A DNA stretch of 26,940 nucleotides from DAOMOD01 sp035444205 (GTDB taxonomy: Bacteria; Pseudomonadota; Gammaproteobacteria; Xanthomonadales; BPKI01), in assembly GCA_035444205.1 (NCBI GenBank), contig DAOMOD010000028.1, forward strand, positions 1 to 26,940, given 5' to 3'. The stretch's first letter is position 1. Each line of letters begins with the position of its first letter. Made by a program: the position numbers and the translations under genes. A model generated the notes under the pieces. That model was not told the DNA's origin, made no database searches, and was given only the letters and a program-made list of their open reading frames with translations. Shown here in pieces: positions 8,071-16,874 of the stretch.

Positions 8071-10932
8071 ATGCGAAGGCTGGGACTTGCGTTCTGCTTC
8101 GTTTCTCTGGCCGGGATTGCATCGGCCAACATCGTCTCTTATCCGTCCACCGAACCACTCGCAAGTGCAGGGGCGACGCCCCTCGCGGTTCCGGGGTGTC
8201 CCGATCAGGGCGGCATTCTCGACTCGGTCTCGGTGCCCGTGGGCGACCCGCTCGATCTGCGTGTGGTGATCGGCGGTGTCGCGCCTGAAGGTGGCGCGCG
8301 ATTCCGCCTGAGCTCCGACAATCCCGCGGTGGCGGCGGTCGGTGATCGCCGCCAGGGCTTTCTGCCCGAGGTGACCATTCCCGAAGGCGAGAGCATCAGC
8401 AACCCGTTCACCGTATTCGGCATCAGTGTCGGTGGTACTCTGCTGCGGGCGACGTCGCTGACGCCGGGCTTTTTCGGATTCGCCGTACCGCTTGGTGCCT
8501 GGGATGTCGGTAGCGAGGGCGCCAGCCGCTTTCTCGATCCCAACCGGCCAGGCAGCCACTGTCGCGTGTCCGATGACAGCCCCGAGCTCAGTACGGATGA
8601 GTCGGTTCTGGCGGATTGCGGTGTCGATGCGCGCGGAGCCGCAAGCGATGGCGTCAGCCGGCTGTTGATGCGCGCCCAGGCAGGCTTGCCCGGCACCGCA
8701 TGTTTCGAAGTGGTGTCCAGCGCAACGCAGGATCAGGGCAGCATCGACACGGCGCTCAAGAGTACCGCCAGCGTCGGCAGTCTGCACCAGGCGTCCTCCT
8801 ATTACCGGGCGCCCGCCAGCTTCGAGTCCACGGCCAACAGCCGTACCGTCGAGATCGAGTTCACCTACACGCCTTCCATCGGCAACGGCAATACCACGCG
8901 CATCCGCGCGGAAGCGACGCTGGTGAGGCCGCCGCGCGTACTGGTGCACGGGATCTGGAGCAACGCCGCCGCGTGGCGCAACTTCTGGATCCACAACAGT
9001 CCCGTACGCACCACCGTGGTGGCGGATTACGAGGGCACCAACGACGACAGCTTCTCGCGCAATGTTCCCACCGTACTCACCGCCCTGGCCGACGCGGTCG
9101 AGGAATCCCGCGAAAAGGGCTACGCCACGACGCAGGTGGACGTGATCGGGCACAGCATGGGCGGTCTGCTGACCCGCCTCGGCGCGCAGCACGAGGACTT
9201 CGTTCGCCCGGACAATCTCGGCGAGGGCGACGTGCGACGACTGCTGACGCTGGCCACACCGCACTTCGGCAGCAGCTTCGCCAACCTGGTGGTGGCCCTG
9301 CACGATGCCGAACCGGAACAGACGCGCGAGACCATCGGCGATGTCGTTCCGGGCGGCGCCGAGGTGACCAATGGTGCGGTCTGCGACCTGGCCGAGAACA
9401 GTCCGGCGCTGAACGAGCTTGCCGGTGGCACCGCGCTACCGGCACGCGTGGTCACCGCTACGGGCGGACCTGCGGGCACGCCGCAGGAGCCCGCCAACTA
9501 CTGGGGTGGGCGCTTCGGTTTCAGCAATTTCGAGGGCGCGTTGACCGAAACCGAGTGTCTGCAACGCAACATCCTCTTCGTCTGCGTCGAACGCAGGCAC
9601 CTGTTCCCACAGGACATCGTCGACGGACACCGCTTCCGTGAGGGCAATGATGCCATCGTGCCGGTGAGCAGCGCGCGGGCGGGTTTTTCGGCTGCCGCGG
9701 GCAACGTGGCCAACTACCCGGACCTGCTGCATTTCGGCGCCCCCTTCGTGGCCGGCGTCACCAACCGCAACGTGGTGGCCAACCAGGCCTTGCCCCTGAT
9801 CGATGCGGCATTGCCCTCGAACAACTGGGCGGTGGCCTTCCCTGCGGTGCAGTCCGATGGCAGCGGCAGTCCACTGACCGTGCCCGGGATTCCTGGAGGC
9901 AACGATGCCGTGGTGTATGCCGGGCAGTGCGCCGCCGGCGGACCCATGAAGCCGGCGGGAGGCCCGGCTCCGCTGCGTTCAAAGTCCATCAGCAACGACG
10001 ATCCCCGCGTGCAGATCATCGCCCCGGTCGAGGGCCAGGAGGTGGCGCCCGGCAGCACGCTGGTCATCGAGGTGGCCATCGAAGCGCCCCTTCAGGCGAT
10101 TGATCTCAAGATCAGGATGCCGGGAATCGGTCGCGTCGAGGGCGATGGTTACGACGGCAGCAGCTACTTTGCGGAAGTCGAGATCCCCGAGGAATTCGCC
10201 GGTCCGATGAGCCTGATTCCGGCGATCACCGACACCGCGGGCAATCGCATCCACGGGCCTGCCGTGAACATCGCCGTGCGTGCGCCTGAAGCGCCGCAGG
10301 AGATCTACGTGGTGCAGCACACGCACCGCCTCGACCTCGCCCTGGCACAGCAGTCGCAACTTCGTGTCATCGGCGTCTATGCCGGCGACATCGAGCGTGA
10401 TGTCACCAGTGCCGCGGCGGGCACCAGCTATGCATCCAGCGACACCGGTGTGGTGACCGTGGATGCGGGCGGCCGCCTGACCCCGAACGGACTCGGCACC
10501 GCGGTGATCACGGTGCAGCATGGCGATCTGGTCGACTTTGCCACCGTCATCGTTCGCGAGGGCCGGCAATCGCTGCCGCCGGCCGACGTGAGCACGGAAC
10601 TTCACGTCGGCGCCAGCGGCTTCCGCCTGGACCGCAACAGCGGCTTTTTCGTCCAGCAGTTGCGGATCACCAATCGGGGCCAATTGCCTGTGCCCGGACC
10701 GTTGTACGCGGTGGTCGGCGGCCTTCCGGCGGGCGTGGAGCTGATCACCAAGGCTGGCGTGACCCCGACGCTGTCGCCGATCGGCAGTCCGTACCTCTCC
10801 ATGGAGCTGGCGACGGACGGTCTCACGCTCCACCCGGGGGAGTCGGTGGACATTCTTCTGCGCTTCCTCAACCCCGATCGCGTAGGCATCCAGTACGGGT
10901 TGGGATTGTTCCGCACGAGTGCGCAGCCATGA
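8071..10932 (+). CDS. Secreted multidomain lipase/esterase-like alpha/beta-hydrolase
   Basis: 953-residue exported protein. Signal peptide MRRLGLAFCFVSLAGIASA is cleaved near residue 19. Residues about 20-280 are beta-rich and Ig-like. The hydrolase core begins at RVLVHGIWSN (H293, G294) and has the nucleophile elbow GHSMGG (Ser362), a probable acid in GNDAIVPVSSA (Asp527) and a probable catalytic His554 in DLLHFG, matching the order of PGAP1/lipase-type enzymes. C-terminal to this come an Ig-like segment (about 645-750), a BIG2-like segment with 'YASSDTGVVTVDAGGRL', and a final beta domain. It probably cleaves an ester outside the cell; the substrate is unknown. Start 8071 has AAGGAGGGA upstream. 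It is followed by another secreted protein with its own ribosome site 53 bases on. Confidence 0.8.
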   Translation: MRRLGLAFCFVSLAGIASANIVSYPSTEPLASAGATPLAVPGCPDQGGILDSVSVPVGDPLDLRVVIGGVAPEGGARFRLSSDNPAVAAVGDRRQGFLPEVTIPEGESISNPFTVFGISVGGTLLRATSLTPGFFGFAVPLGAWDVGSEGASRFLDPNRPGSHCRVSDDSPELSTDESVLADCGVDARGAASDGVSRLLMRAQAGLPGTACFEVVSSATQDQGSIDTALKSTASVGSLHQASSYYRAPASFESTANSRTVEIEFTYTPSIGNGNTTRIRAEATLVRPPRVLVHGIWSNAAAWRNFWIHNSPVRTTVVADYEGTNDDSFSRNVPTVLTALADAVEESREKGYATTQVDVIGHSMGGLLTRLGAQHEDFVRPDNLGEGDVRRLLTLATPHFGSSFANLVVALHDAEPEQTRETIGDVVPGGAEVTNGAVCDLAENSPALNELAGGTALPARVVTATGGPAGTPQEPANYWGGRFGFSNFEGALTETECLQRNILFVCVERRHLFPQDIVDGHRFREGNDAIVPVSSARAGFSAAAGNVANYPDLLHFGAPFVAGVTNRNVVANQALPLIDAALPSNNWAVAFPAVQSDGSGSPLTVPGIPGGNDAVVYAGQCAAGGPMKPAGGPAPLRSKSISNDDPRVQIIAPVEGQEVAPGSTLVIEVAIEAPLQAIDLKIRMPGIGRVEGDGYDGSSYFAEVEIPEEFAGPMSLIPAITDTAGNRIHGPAVNIAVRAPEAPQEIYVVQHTHRLDLALAQQSQLRVIGVYAGDIERDVTSAAAGTSYASSDTGVVTVDAGGRLTPNGLGTAVITVQHGDLVDFATVIVREGRQSLPPADVSTELHVGASGFRLDRNSGFFVQQLRITNRGQLPVPGPLYAVVGGLPAGVELITKAGVTPTLSPIGSPYLSMELATDGLTLHPGESVDILLRFLNPDRVGIQYGLGLFRTSAQP

Positions 10933-10985
10933 GGCGGCCGCGCGTCATGGCAGGCGACCTGCGTACCTCTGGAGGGAGATCGGAC

Positions 10986-11831
10986 ATGTGCAGCATCAGG
11001 TTGGGATTGGCGGGATTGGGTCTGGCGTTGAGCCTGGCGGCGCAGGCGGATCCTGTCAGCTACGAGATATCGGTCAACACCACACCGCTGGCCGGGCAGC
11101 AGGGTTTTGTCGCCTTCGACTTCATCGACGGAGACGGCCAACCGGGCAACGTGGCATCGATCGATGGTTTCGCCAGCGATGCAGCGCTGGTCGAATTGGT
11201 CTTGATCGGCGATGCCGATGGTGGACTGGTACCGGGGCCGCTGTTGCTTGGCGACGGTCAGTTCTTCAGTTCGGGGCGGCAGGAGCTGGTGTTCGCGACG
11301 TCCATGAGCTTCCGGTTGCAGGTAAGCACGGAAGGTCCCCACGCGCCGTTTCCGGACGCTTTCTCGTTCTTCCTGCTTGATGCCGTTCAGCGTCCCTTCG
11401 CCACCACCGATCCCAGCGGAGCCGATGCGCTTCTGGTGGTGAGCATCAGCGGCCCCGAGCCGGGTATCGAGGTGTTCGAATCGGCCTTCGCCGGTATCGG
11501 TGTCGGTGGCGATCTCACGATCACCGACATCCGCGCACGGCCGGACGTGCTGTGGCCGCCCAATGGCAAGATGGTGCCTGTCGATATCGAGGTGGAGATC
11601 TCCACCGGAGGCGACGCGGTACAGGTGTGCGCCATCGACCAAGTGACTTCCAACGAAGAGCCCATCGATGGCGATTTCAACATCACCGGCCCGTTGGCGC
11701 TCGAACTGCGTGCCCGACGTCATGGCGATGGCAATGGCCGGGTCTATTCAGTGGAAGTGGTGTGCCAGGGCGGCAGCAGGGCCGTCGCGGAGATTTCGGT
11801 GCCGCACAACCAGACAGCCGCCGGACTGTAG
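10986..11831 (+). CDS. Secreted protein with C-terminal 'LWPPN' domain
   Basis: 281-residue exported protein. The signal peptide runs from MCSIRLGLAGLGLALSLAAQA (cleavage near 21). Residues about 22-165 resemble the beta-sandwich region of secreted 'PEP-CTERM-like' proteins (SYEISVNTTPLAGQQGFVAF). From about 175 a second domain carries LWPPNGKMVPV (L189-N193), an 'SNEEPIDGDFN' stretch, 'LRARRHGDGNGRVYSV' and a terminal 'SVPHNQ', which recur in many extracellular proteins of myxobacteria and gammaproteobacteria. There is no PEP-CTERM anchor at the C-terminus. Start 10986 has GGAGGGA about 8 bases upstream. It probably shares a transcript with the upstream hydrolase; binding partner unknown. 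Confidence 0.7.
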   Translation: MCSIRLGLAGLGLALSLAAQADPVSYEISVNTTPLAGQQGFVAFDFIDGDGQPGNVASIDGFASDAALVELVLIGDADGGLVPGPLLLGDGQFFSSGRQELVFATSMSFRLQVSTEGPHAPFPDAFSFFLLDAVQRPFATTDPSGADALLVVSISGPEPGIEVFESAFAGIGVGGDLTITDIRARPDVLWPPNGKMVPVDIEVEISTGGDAVQVCAIDQVTSNEEPIDGDFNITGPLALELRARRHGDGNGRVYSVEVVCQGGSRAVAEISVPHNQTAAGL

Positions 11832-11860
11832 CGCAGGGACCAGGCCGGCTGCAGTGCGTG

Positions 11861-11879
11861 GGTCGGTGGCATGCCGACC
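11861..11879. terminator. Hairpin between convergent genes
   Basis: GGTCGG, 7-base loop, CCGACC: a perfect 6-bp stem in the 89-base gap between the convergent genes ending at 11831 and 11921. There is no clear T tract on either side, so it is only a candidate bidirectional terminator. Confidence 0.3.
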
Positions 11880-11920
11880 ACGACTGGGTGGGCGCAGGCG
11901 GCGTCGGTGAGCTTCCTGCG

Positions 11921-13396
11921 TCAGCCCGCGCCAGGTGGCTGGCGCAGGAGTGCACCGTTGGCGGGCATCCGCGCCAGCCAGGCCCGGTAGCGTGCTTCGA
12001 GCGCCGGGTCCGGCCGCCAGGGCACCGTGAACCAGGCGTCGCGACCCAGGGCACGGCCGTGCAGGCGGCACCACAGCCCAAGCGCAGTTCCTTCCGCGGA
12101 TCCCAGGCATTCGATGTCCGTGCCGAGGATCGCGGCGAGCAGGCGCTGCAGCGTGCGGCTTCGTGAAAGTCCGCCGCTGACGACGATACGCCTCGGTGGT
12201 CCGCAGTGCTGGCTCATGGTGTCGGCGTTGACGCGCACCAGGAACGCGATGCTCTCAAGGACCGCCAGCAGGTGCGCTTCGAAGCCCGCTTCGCATTCGG
12301 CGTCGGTGGCGATGAATGCCGGTGGCGGTCCGCTTTGCCACCAGGGCGATCCCAGACCGTCGATGCTGTTCAGGAACAGTGGCGGCCGGCTCGCCTGCCC
12401 GCACAGCATGTCGATCGCGTCGTGCCGGAACGGCTGGCCGGTCGATTCCGCAAGCCAGTCGAGCGCCGTGGCCACGCCATGGATGCTGGCCTCCAGAGCG
12501 AACTGGCCGCCCGCCGTCCGCGCAAGCACGCTGAGCTGAAACGCCTGTGCGTCGATCAGTTCGGGCACTGGCCGCAGCAGAAAGCCGCCGGTGCCAAGAT
12601 TGATGTAGAGGCAGTGCGGATCGGGTGTACCAGTCAGGTACGGCACCGCATTCTGGTCGCCGCAGAGCAGGCCCAGTACAGGGCGGCCGGGCAGCATCGC
12701 CAGCGTTCCGTACTCATGTTCACTGGCATGCACGGGGGGCAAGGTTTGCGGCGGAATGCAAAAGCGCGACAGCAGGTACGGATCCCAGTCCAGCCGCTGG
12801 CGCGACCACAGCAGGGTGCGCTGCGCCAGACTGTCGTCGACCGCCAGTGGATGCTCTTCGAGCAGGCGGGCGAGGAGGAATGCACCCAGCGGACCCAGGG
12901 CAAGCGTGCCGGGCGGTGTGTCCGCCAGCGACCGACGGGCCAGCAGCCAGCGCATCTTGGTGACGCCGCCATACGCGGTATAGCGCAGCCCGGTGCGGCG
13001 CCGGATGGCTTCGGCCTCTTCGGCGTCGATGTGCATATCCGGTTCGCCGCGGCGGTCGCGCCAGGAAAGCACCGGCCCCAGCGCCCGACCCGATGGACGC
13101 CGCCAGCACAGGACGTTGCCGCGCTGTACGGCCAGGGCTGCCTTGCCTGCCGTGCAGCGGAGTGCCCGCAACCGCCGCGCCAGTTCGACCAGCGCATCGG
13201 TCAGGCCCGCGATCAGGGCTTCGGCATCCTGCTCCACCTCGGTGCCGTGCGTGCGTGTGGCGACCGCACGCTCGGCGCAGACAAGGATCCTGCCGTGCGC
13301 ATCCGCCGCCATCGCCCGAATGCTGTGGCCGCCGCAGTCCAGCAGAACGCTGACGTTTTGCGTCGAATCGTGTTTGTCGTCGTTCGACTGGGCCAT
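11921..13396 (-). CDS. FGGY-family carbohydrate kinase
   Basis: 491-residue sugar/polyol kinase, close to the usual length of the family (about 500). The N-terminal actin-like lobe begins VSVLLDCGGHSIRA, with 'GPVLSWRDRRG' corresponding to the substrate-facing region. GDQN (Asp247) matches the catalytic base position of glycerol/xylulose kinases, followed by 'YINLGTGGFLLRPV' (nucleotide phosphate loop) and 'IVVSGGLSRSRTLQRLLA' near the C-terminus. Substrate cannot be read from sequence, and no sugar transporter or isomerase lies beside it. Start 13396 gives the family N-terminus but lacks a strong Shine-Dalgarno; the open frame upstream overlaps the transglutaminase gene in another frame and is not coding. 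It lies 95 bases downstream of that gene. Confidence 0.82.
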   Translation of the reverse strand: MAQSNDDKHDSTQNVSVLLDCGGHSIRAMAADAHGRILVCAERAVATRTHGTEVEQDAEALIAGLTDALVELARRLRALRCTAGKAALAVQRGNVLCWRRPSGRALGPVLSWRDRRGEPDMHIDAEEAEAIRRRTGLRYTAYGGVTKMRWLLARRSLADTPPGTLALGPLGAFLLARLLEEHPLAVDDSLAQRTLLWSRQRLDWDPYLLSRFCIPPQTLPPVHASEHEYGTLAMLPGRPVLGLLCGDQNAVPYLTGTPDPHCLYINLGTGGFLLRPVPELIDAQAFQLSVLARTAGGQFALEASIHGVATALDWLAESTGQPFRHDAIDMLCGQASRPPLFLNSIDGLGSPWWQSGPPPAFIATDAECEAGFEAHLLAVLESIAFLVRVNADTMSQHCGPPRRIVVSGGLSRSRTLQRLLAAILGTDIECLGSAEGTALGLWCRLHGRALGRDAWFTVPWRPDPALEARYRAWLARMPANGALLRQPPGAG

Positions 13397-13491
13397 CGGT
13401 GTGCGACCACCATTCGGGTTGGGCTTTGTAGCATTCCCCCGACGCGAGCGGGCGCGGTGGCCGGCTGATCGCATCGAGTCCGCGCATGCGA

Positions 13492-14931
13492 TCAACGCAG
13501 ACGCTGCGCAGCCTCGATTCGGATTCGGCCGAGCTGGTTCACGCCCTGGTAGAACTGCCACGGTTCGCCATCGCCGCTGCCAAGCTGGATGTGGCCCGAA
13601 CCAAAGCCCTCCTGGGCGGCGTCGAAGCTGACCCAGCGGCCATCGATCCATGCCTGGGTCCAGGCGTGCGGTACGAATACGTGGCGTTGTCCACCGAAGC
13701 TGTCGGCATGGACGAGCCCGGTGGCTATCCGAGTGGGGATGCCGCGAGCGCGCCCGAGCGCCGCCAGCAGCAGGGCATGCTCGGTGCAGTCGCCCTCGCG
13801 ACGCCGGTACGACTCCAGCGCCGAGGCATAGCCGACGCGCAGGCTCTTCACCTCGATATGCCGTCGCACCGCCCGCTCCAGTCGCAGCATCGTCTCCTGT
13901 GGATCGTCGCTGCCTTGCGCAGCGCTCGCGGCAAGCGCCACGATCTCGGCGGCATCGCTTTCGATCCAGCGATTGGGCCGGGTGAAGACTTCCGTCGGTG
14001 GTGTCTCGTCGTCGCGGCTGCGACCGGGTCGCACCGCGACGGTCCACGCCTCGTGGTCCAGTCTGACCTCCTGCTCCGCGGTACCGGGAAGCTCAAGCGG
14101 TTGCCCGTCGAGTGCGCGCAACCGGTACTGCACGGGTCGCGACAGCCAGGCGCGCGGAATCGATCGCGGCGCGCGCACCAGGGTGCGCTCCATCAGGTCG
14201 GACGGCTGCACCGGCGCCAGCGCGCATTCCTGCGAGCACTCCAGCATTTCGAGAAAGGTGCCGAACACCGGCATGCGGATGCGGAGGGTACGCAGATCGG
14301 CATCGATCCATGCCTGTGTGGGCAACTGGCCTTCGCCGGTATCGAGAACCTTCTCCACGCGGCGCAGGCGCACGTGGCCGGCCTCGGGCATGGCCACCTC
14401 CTCGTGCCCGGCGAAGGTGATGTGCAGATCCGCCGCCTGCAGCGCATCGGTCAGATACACACGCATGCTGAGCGTGGTCTGTTCGCCGGCCTCGGCCGCA
14501 GCCAGCGCCAGTCGCTGGCCTTCGGCAAGCAGCGCGCCCTTCGGCCATGGCATGGTACGCACATCGCGGCTGCCCGCGCTCTCCAGCACGACCGTCAACA
14601 TGCCCAGGTCGTCGACTTCGCCCGAGTAGCGGCGCACGTCGCCGGCCAGCACCGCTTCGCCACGAAAGGACAGCGGCTGACCAGTCGCGGACTCGATGGC
14701 GGTCTCGTCGCTATTGACCTGCAGGCGCGTGCCGCTGCGTTCCAGGATCAGTTCGAGACGCTGCCGCGATTGCACCTTTCCATCGATCTCCAGACGTTCG
14801 GAAAGCGCATGTCCGACCTTGCGGCCGTCGAGGAGGACGGTCATCCATTGCTGCCCGTCGGCATCGGCGGCGGCGGACAGCGGGAGGAGAAGTAGAAGCG
14901 GGAACCACGGAAGTCGTTTCATCCGCACCAT
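13492..14931 (-). CDS. Exported transglutaminase-like protein
   Basis: 479-residue protein with a Sec signal peptide (MKRLPWFPLLLLLPLSAAADA, cleavage near residue 23). The C-terminal third is a transglutaminase-like cysteine protease fold: GDCTEHALLLAALGRARGIP with Cys382, HAWTQAWIDGRW with His422, and FDAA with Asp437, so the catalytic triad is complete. The N-terminal 300 residues are beta-rich and unassigned. Members act on peptides or proteins in the envelope by hydrolysis or transamidation; the target is unknown. Translation may begin at 14931 or at the ATG three codons later (14922); neither has a good ribosome site. Divergent from purT. Confidence 0.82.
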   Translation of the reverse strand: MVRMKRLPWFPLLLLLPLSAAADADGQQWMTVLLDGRKVGHALSERLEIDGKVQSRQRLELILERSGTRLQVNSDETAIESATGQPLSFRGEAVLAGDVRRYSGEVDDLGMLTVVLESAGSRDVRTMPWPKGALLAEGQRLALAAAEAGEQTTLSMRVYLTDALQAADLHITFAGHEEVAMPEAGHVRLRRVEKVLDTGEGQLPTQAWIDADLRTLRIRMPVFGTFLEMLECSQECALAPVQPSDLMERTLVRAPRSIPRAWLSRPVQYRLRALDGQPLELPGTAEQEVRLDHEAWTVAVRPGRSRDDETPPTEVFTRPNRWIESDAAEIVALAASAAQGSDDPQETMLRLERAVRRHIEVKSLRVGYASALESYRRREGDCTEHALLLAALGRARGIPTRIATGLVHADSFGGQRHVFVPHAWTQAWIDGRWVSFDAAQEGFGSGHIQLGSGDGEPWQFYQGVNQLGRIRIEAAQRLR

Positions 14932-15004
14932 TCTGCGTGGGAAAGCCGCCGGCGCCTACCCACGGCGGCCCGGAAGGCGCACTGCCCGCGGACGGCGCGC
15001 CGAC

Positions 15005-15010
15005 TACAAT
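15005..15010 (+). promoter_or_regulatory. Candidate -10 box for purT
   Basis: TACAAT (15005-15010) lies 28 bases before the purT ATG in the 106-base divergent gap. No good TTGACA-like -35 is seen at the right spacing. Confidence 0.35.
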
Positions 15011-15037
15011 GCGCGTTTACCGGATTCCGCAAACGCC

Positions 15038-16225
15038 ATGAAACCCTTTGGAACGCCGCTCCATGAGAACGCCATCCGCCTGATGCTGCTGGGCTCGGGA
15101 GAGCTTGGCAAGGAAGTCGCCATCGAGGCGCAGCGCCTCGGTGTCGAGGTGATCGCGGTGGATCGCTACGCCAACGCGCCGGCGATGCAGGTGGCGCATC
15201 GCAGCCACGTCATCGATATGCTGGATTCGGAGGCCCTGCGTGCACTGATCGACAACGAGCGCCCGGATCTGGTCGTGCCCGAGATCGAGGCCATCCACAC
15301 GCCGACGCTGGTCGAGCTGGAAGCGCAGGGCTTGCGCGTGATTCCGACGGCGCGCGCCACGCGCCTGACCATGGATCGCGAAGGCATTCGCCGCCTTGCC
15401 GCGGAGGAACTCGGCCTGCCGACCAGCCCGTACCGTTTCGTCGATACGGAGAAAGACTATCGCGCGGCCGTGCAGGCGCTCGGGATTCCGTGCGTGGTCA
15501 AGCCGGTGATGAGTTCCTCGGGCAAGGGACAGAGTACCGTGCGCAGCAGCGATGATATCGAGAGCGCCTGGGAGTATGCGCAGACCGGCGGCAGGGCGGG
15601 GCGCGGGCGGGTGATCGTGGAGGGCTTCGTGTCCTTCGATTACGAGATCACCCTGCTCACCGTGCGCCATCGGGACGGCACCGGTTTCTGCGAGCCGATC
15701 GGGCACCTGCAGGTGGACGGCGACTACCGCGAATCGTGGCAGCCGCAGCCGATGAGTGAGGCCGCCCGCGCCGAGGCCGAACGCATCGCCCGCAGCATTA
15801 CCGACGCACTTGGCGGCCTCGGCATCTTCGGTGTCGAGTTGTTTGTGCGTGGCGACGAGGTGCTGTTCTCCGAAGTGTCGCCGCGACCGCACGATACCGG
15901 TCTGGTGACACTGATCTCGCAGGACCTGTCCGAATTCGCCCTGCACGTGCGCGCCATCCTCGGCCTGCCGATTCCGACCATCCGCCAGCATGGGGCGTCG
16001 GCATCGTGCGCGCTGTTGGGCGAGGGTCACGGTGCGGGCCCGGCCTACGACGGCGTAGCCGGGGCGCTGGCTGAACCCGATACCGCATTGCGCCTGTTCG
16101 GAAAGCCGGAAGTACAGGGCAAGCGTCGACTGGGCGTCACCCTGGCGCTGGCCGACAGCATCGACGAAGCGCGCGCCAAGGCACGGCGCGCGGCCGGGTG
16201 CATCGGTATCCGCATTCCTGGGTGA
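15038..16225 (+). CDS. purT: Formate-dependent phosphoribosylglycinamide formyltransferase (GAR transformylase 2)
   Basis: 395-residue ATP-grasp enzyme of purine synthesis: it uses formate and ATP to formylate GAR, a folate-independent alternative to PurN. The N-terminal dinucleotide-like fold reads LMLLGSGELGKEVAIEAQRL; substrate contacts follow in VDRYANAPAMQVAHRSHVID and VPEIEAI. The ATP-grasp core has CVVKPVMSSSGKGQS and the metal-binding end GVELFVRGDEVLFSEVSPRP then HDTG. Length matches E. coli PurT (392). Start 15038 aligns with the family N-terminus. It is a single-gene unit by context, divergent from the transglutaminase gene. Confidence 0.97.
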   Translation: MKPFGTPLHENAIRLMLLGSGELGKEVAIEAQRLGVEVIAVDRYANAPAMQVAHRSHVIDMLDSEALRALIDNERPDLVVPEIEAIHTPTLVELEAQGLRVIPTARATRLTMDREGIRRLAAEELGLPTSPYRFVDTEKDYRAAVQALGIPCVVKPVMSSSGKGQSTVRSSDDIESAWEYAQTGGRAGRGRVIVEGFVSFDYEITLLTVRHRDGTGFCEPIGHLQVDGDYRESWQPQPMSEAARAEAERIARSITDALGGLGIFGVELFVRGDEVLFSEVSPRPHDTGLVTLISQDLSEFALHVRAILGLPIPTIRQHGASASCALLGEGHGAGPAYDGVAGALAEPDTALRLFGKPEVQGKRRLGVTLALADSIDEARAKARRAAGCIGIRIPG

Positions 16226-16312
16226 CATCGCCCACGTTCCAGGTGGCTCGCGGGCTGCCGGGCCGGAAGTGAAGATGAAGCAGCGGTGCGTATGCAGGCG
16301 CGTTGCGCACGA

Positions 16313-16789
16313 TTACGCGCCCAGCGCGGCAACCGCCGCGAACAGCGTCCATCCGGTGATGAAGATCAGAATCAGCGAGCCCACTGTCCACAGGGTGGCA
16401 CGCGTGTCGTGCGTGCGCGCGGTCAGATAGGCGGCAAAGTGCAGAAGCCGCGAAACCACGTAGCCATACAGTAGCCACTGTGCCAGCAGCAGCGGCGGCA
16501 CGGTGAGCACGAACAGCAGGCCGGCGACCAGGAAGAAGGGCAGGTTCTCCAGGTCGTTCATGTGAATCCTGCGGATCCGCTCGACGTATTCGTTGGGCTC
16601 AAGCTGCTTCGGATCGGGCGAGGGGTTGAGCGGGGTCTTCCGTAGATCCTCGGGCGAACGGAAGCCGGCTCTTGCTTTCATCATGCGGGCCACCGTGAGC
16701 CAGGACATGCCGACGGCCTTGAGAATCATCAGGGTGGCGGCGATGGCGTAGGTGGCGAACAGGGGGTCGTGCAGGGTCAGAGCGTTCAT
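16313..16789 (-). CDS. MAPEG-family membrane protein (mPGES/GST-like)
   Basis: 158-residue protein with four hydrophobic segments (about 12-32, 84-105, 107-125, 137-157). The diagnostic loop reads VERIRRIHMNDLENLPFF, with E70, R71, R74, H76, N78, E81 and N82, matching the ERxxRxHxNxxEN pattern of MAPEG proteins such as microsomal prostaglandin E synthase. Eukaryotic members bind glutathione and act on lipophilic electrophiles or peroxides; bacterial roles are mostly unproven. It is divergent from a TetR gene, with a palindrome in the shared promoter region, so it is probably the regulator's target. Confidence 0.88.
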   Translation of the reverse strand: MNALTLHDPLFATYAIAATLMILKAVGMSWLTVARMMKARAGFRSPEDLRKTPLNPSPDPKQLEPNEYVERIRRIHMNDLENLPFFLVAGLLFVLTVPPLLLAQWLLYGYVVSRLLHFAAYLTARTHDTRATLWTVGSLILIFITGWTLFAAVAALGA

Positions 16790-16832
16790 GGCGATGGTGT
16801 CCGGGTGCTGGCGTTTACGTAAGGTCACTTTA

Positions 16833-16847
16833 TCGACCAACGGTCGA
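16833..16847. promoter_or_regulatory. Perfect palindrome, probable TetR operator
   Basis: TCGACC-AAC-GGTCGA: a perfect 6-3-6 inverted repeat located 44 bases upstream of the MAPEG start and 28 bases upstream of the TetR start. A further TCGA follows at 16852. Position and symmetry fit a dimeric TetR operator that controls both divergent genes. A TAGAAT (16863-16868) just upstream of the TetR ATG could be its -10 box, implying a very short leader. Confidence 0.6.
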
Positions 16848-16874
16848 AATGTCGAGCTATGGTAGAATTTCTCC

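Noticed and set aside
7906..9303. Long minus-strand open frame opposite the secreted hydrolase
   Set aside because: The plus strand carries a signal peptide, ribosome site and catalytic motifs in frame; the minus frame is unconvincing.
13397..14047. Upstream extension of the FGGY kinase to 708 residues
   Set aside because: The extra part overlaps the transglutaminase gene in another frame and reads as arginine-rich shadow sequence.
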